NCBI GenBank assembly: GCA_016763955.1
Contig: JAESSU010000192.1
Span: 1 to 7,125 of the forward strand
Source: Phycisphaeraceae bacterium
Lineage (GTDB): Bacteria; Planctomycetota; Phycisphaerae; Phycisphaerales; Phycisphaeraceae
Direction: 5' to 3'
Length of the DNA stretch: 7,125 nucleotides
Part shown: positions 6,930-7,125 of the stretch, piece by piece
Layout: each line of letters begins with the position of its first letter
How positions within the stretch are numbered: the stretch's first letter is position 1
Notes under the pieces: generated by a model
The model's database searches: none
Told to the model about the DNA's origin: nothing
The model's input: the letters and a program-made list of their open reading frames with translations, nothing else
Position numbers and translations under genes: made by a program

Positions 6930-6933
6930 CTCC
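6930..6933 (-). promoter_or_regulatory. Ribosome binding site that fixes the glycosidase start
   Basis: GGAG on the minus strand lies 9 bases before the ATG at 6920. The longer in-frame ATG at 6935 overlaps this GGAG (ATGGAG) and has no purine-rich site of its own. Starting at 6920 also gives a clean signal peptide beginning MKRM, with the positive charges at the very N-terminus. Confidence 0.65.
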
Positions 6934-7006
6934 ATATAGTGGGATTACATTTCAAAACATGTCAACCACATCTATAAACTGAGCATTGGCTCTAAATACA
7001 AGATAC

Positions 7007-7125
7007 TTATGGTCGGTGCAATTCCAACATCGTCATCGACAATGGCTTGCATGTAAAACGTGTGAGTTGGTCCTTGGTAAGACTTTCTCCATCTGTCGTT
7101 TGACTGACTTGTGTTAGCGTTGGCG
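7007..7125 (-). CDS. C-terminal end of a second GH51-like glycosidase, 5' part outside window
   Basis: Thirty-eight codons plus a TAA stop (7007-7009) are visible, in the frame that matches the C-terminal domain of the neighbouring glycosidase. The encoded residues are the same as in that gene except the last one (ELHRP instead of ELHRR), and the underlying DNA is identical for 109 bases. The stop codon differs (TAA against TGA). The gene reads towards the downstream copy, with 86 bases between its stop and the ATG at 6920, so the two form a tandem pair and may share a transcript. Whether the rest of this copy is intact cannot be seen. Confidence 0.8.
   Translation of the reverse strand, partial: PTLTQVSQTTDGESLTKDQLTRFTCKPLSMTMLELHRP
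7017..7125. repeat. 109-base perfect direct repeat, copy 2, cut by the window edge
   Basis: Identical to 4881-4989 in the same orientation; the repeat units are offset by 2,136 bases. That offset equals one glycosidase gene plus its spacer, so the repeat is the 3' end of tandem paralogues. Flanking bases on the stop-codon side are only loosely similar (both contain AAATACAA then ATAC just beyond the stop), suggesting an older duplication with recently homogenised coding sequence. Confidence 0.97.

Noticed and set aside
6960..6965. Perfect TTGACA on the minus strand upstream of the glycosidase start
   Set aside because: No acceptable -10 box lies 16-18 bases downstream. TGTAAT is only 10 bases away and TATATG is 21 bases away, so I do not call a promoter.
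6981..6992. GAGC-GCTC inverted repeat in the gap between the two glycosidase copies
   Set aside because: The stem has only four pairs and is followed by only a short T stretch, which is too weak for a terminator.

Overview
This window is bacterial chromosomal DNA of moderate GC content, densely packed with genes. It carries four readable transcription blocks and no RNA gene, CRISPR array or transposase that I can see. The organism is probably a member of the Planctomycetota or a neighbouring PVC lineage. I infer this from the gene types: a peptide-type ABC binding protein held by an N-terminal membrane helix instead of a lipobox, a large GH51-like glycosidase with an inserted lectin-like domain, and an AlgI-like O-acyltransferase paired with an SGNH/AlgX-like protein. 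No marker gene is present, so the assignment is weak.

Layout, left to right. (1) Positions 1-2081, minus strand: an OppC/DppC-type ABC permease followed 63 bases downstream by a family 5 solute-binding protein that runs off the left edge. The partner permease and the ATPases are not in the window. (2) Positions about 2082-2327: a divergent intergenic region with a near-palindromic, operator-like site and a possible sigma-70-like promoter for the rightward genes. (3) Positions 2328-4845, plus strand: a two-gene unit made of an MBOAT O-acyltransferase and, 10 bases later, an SGNH-fold protein with a GDSN serine motif and a DSHW motif. Together they look like a polysaccharide O-acetylation module, with the MBOAT moving acyl groups across the membrane and the SGNH partner acting on the outer face. 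(4) Positions 4871-7125, minus strand, converging on block 3 with only 25 bases between the stop codons: a secreted GH51-like glycosidase gene, and the last 38 codons of a second, nearly identical gene entering from the right edge.

Two features stand out. First, the glycosidase is split into two overlapping frames. The signal peptide and the complete catalytic domain are in 5589-6920. The lectin-like insert and the C-terminal beta domain are in 4871-5632, one base out of frame. The break lies in a CCCC tract inside a GC-rich hairpin; removing one C would restore a single 682-residue protein. Second, a 109-base perfect direct repeat (4881-4989 and 7017-7125) shows that this gene and its upstream neighbour share identical 3' ends, with abrupt divergence at the last codons. 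This points to a recent tandem duplication or gene conversion. Blocks 3 and 4 could both act on polysaccharides (decorating with acetyl, removing arabinose-like sugars), but a functional link is inference from position only.
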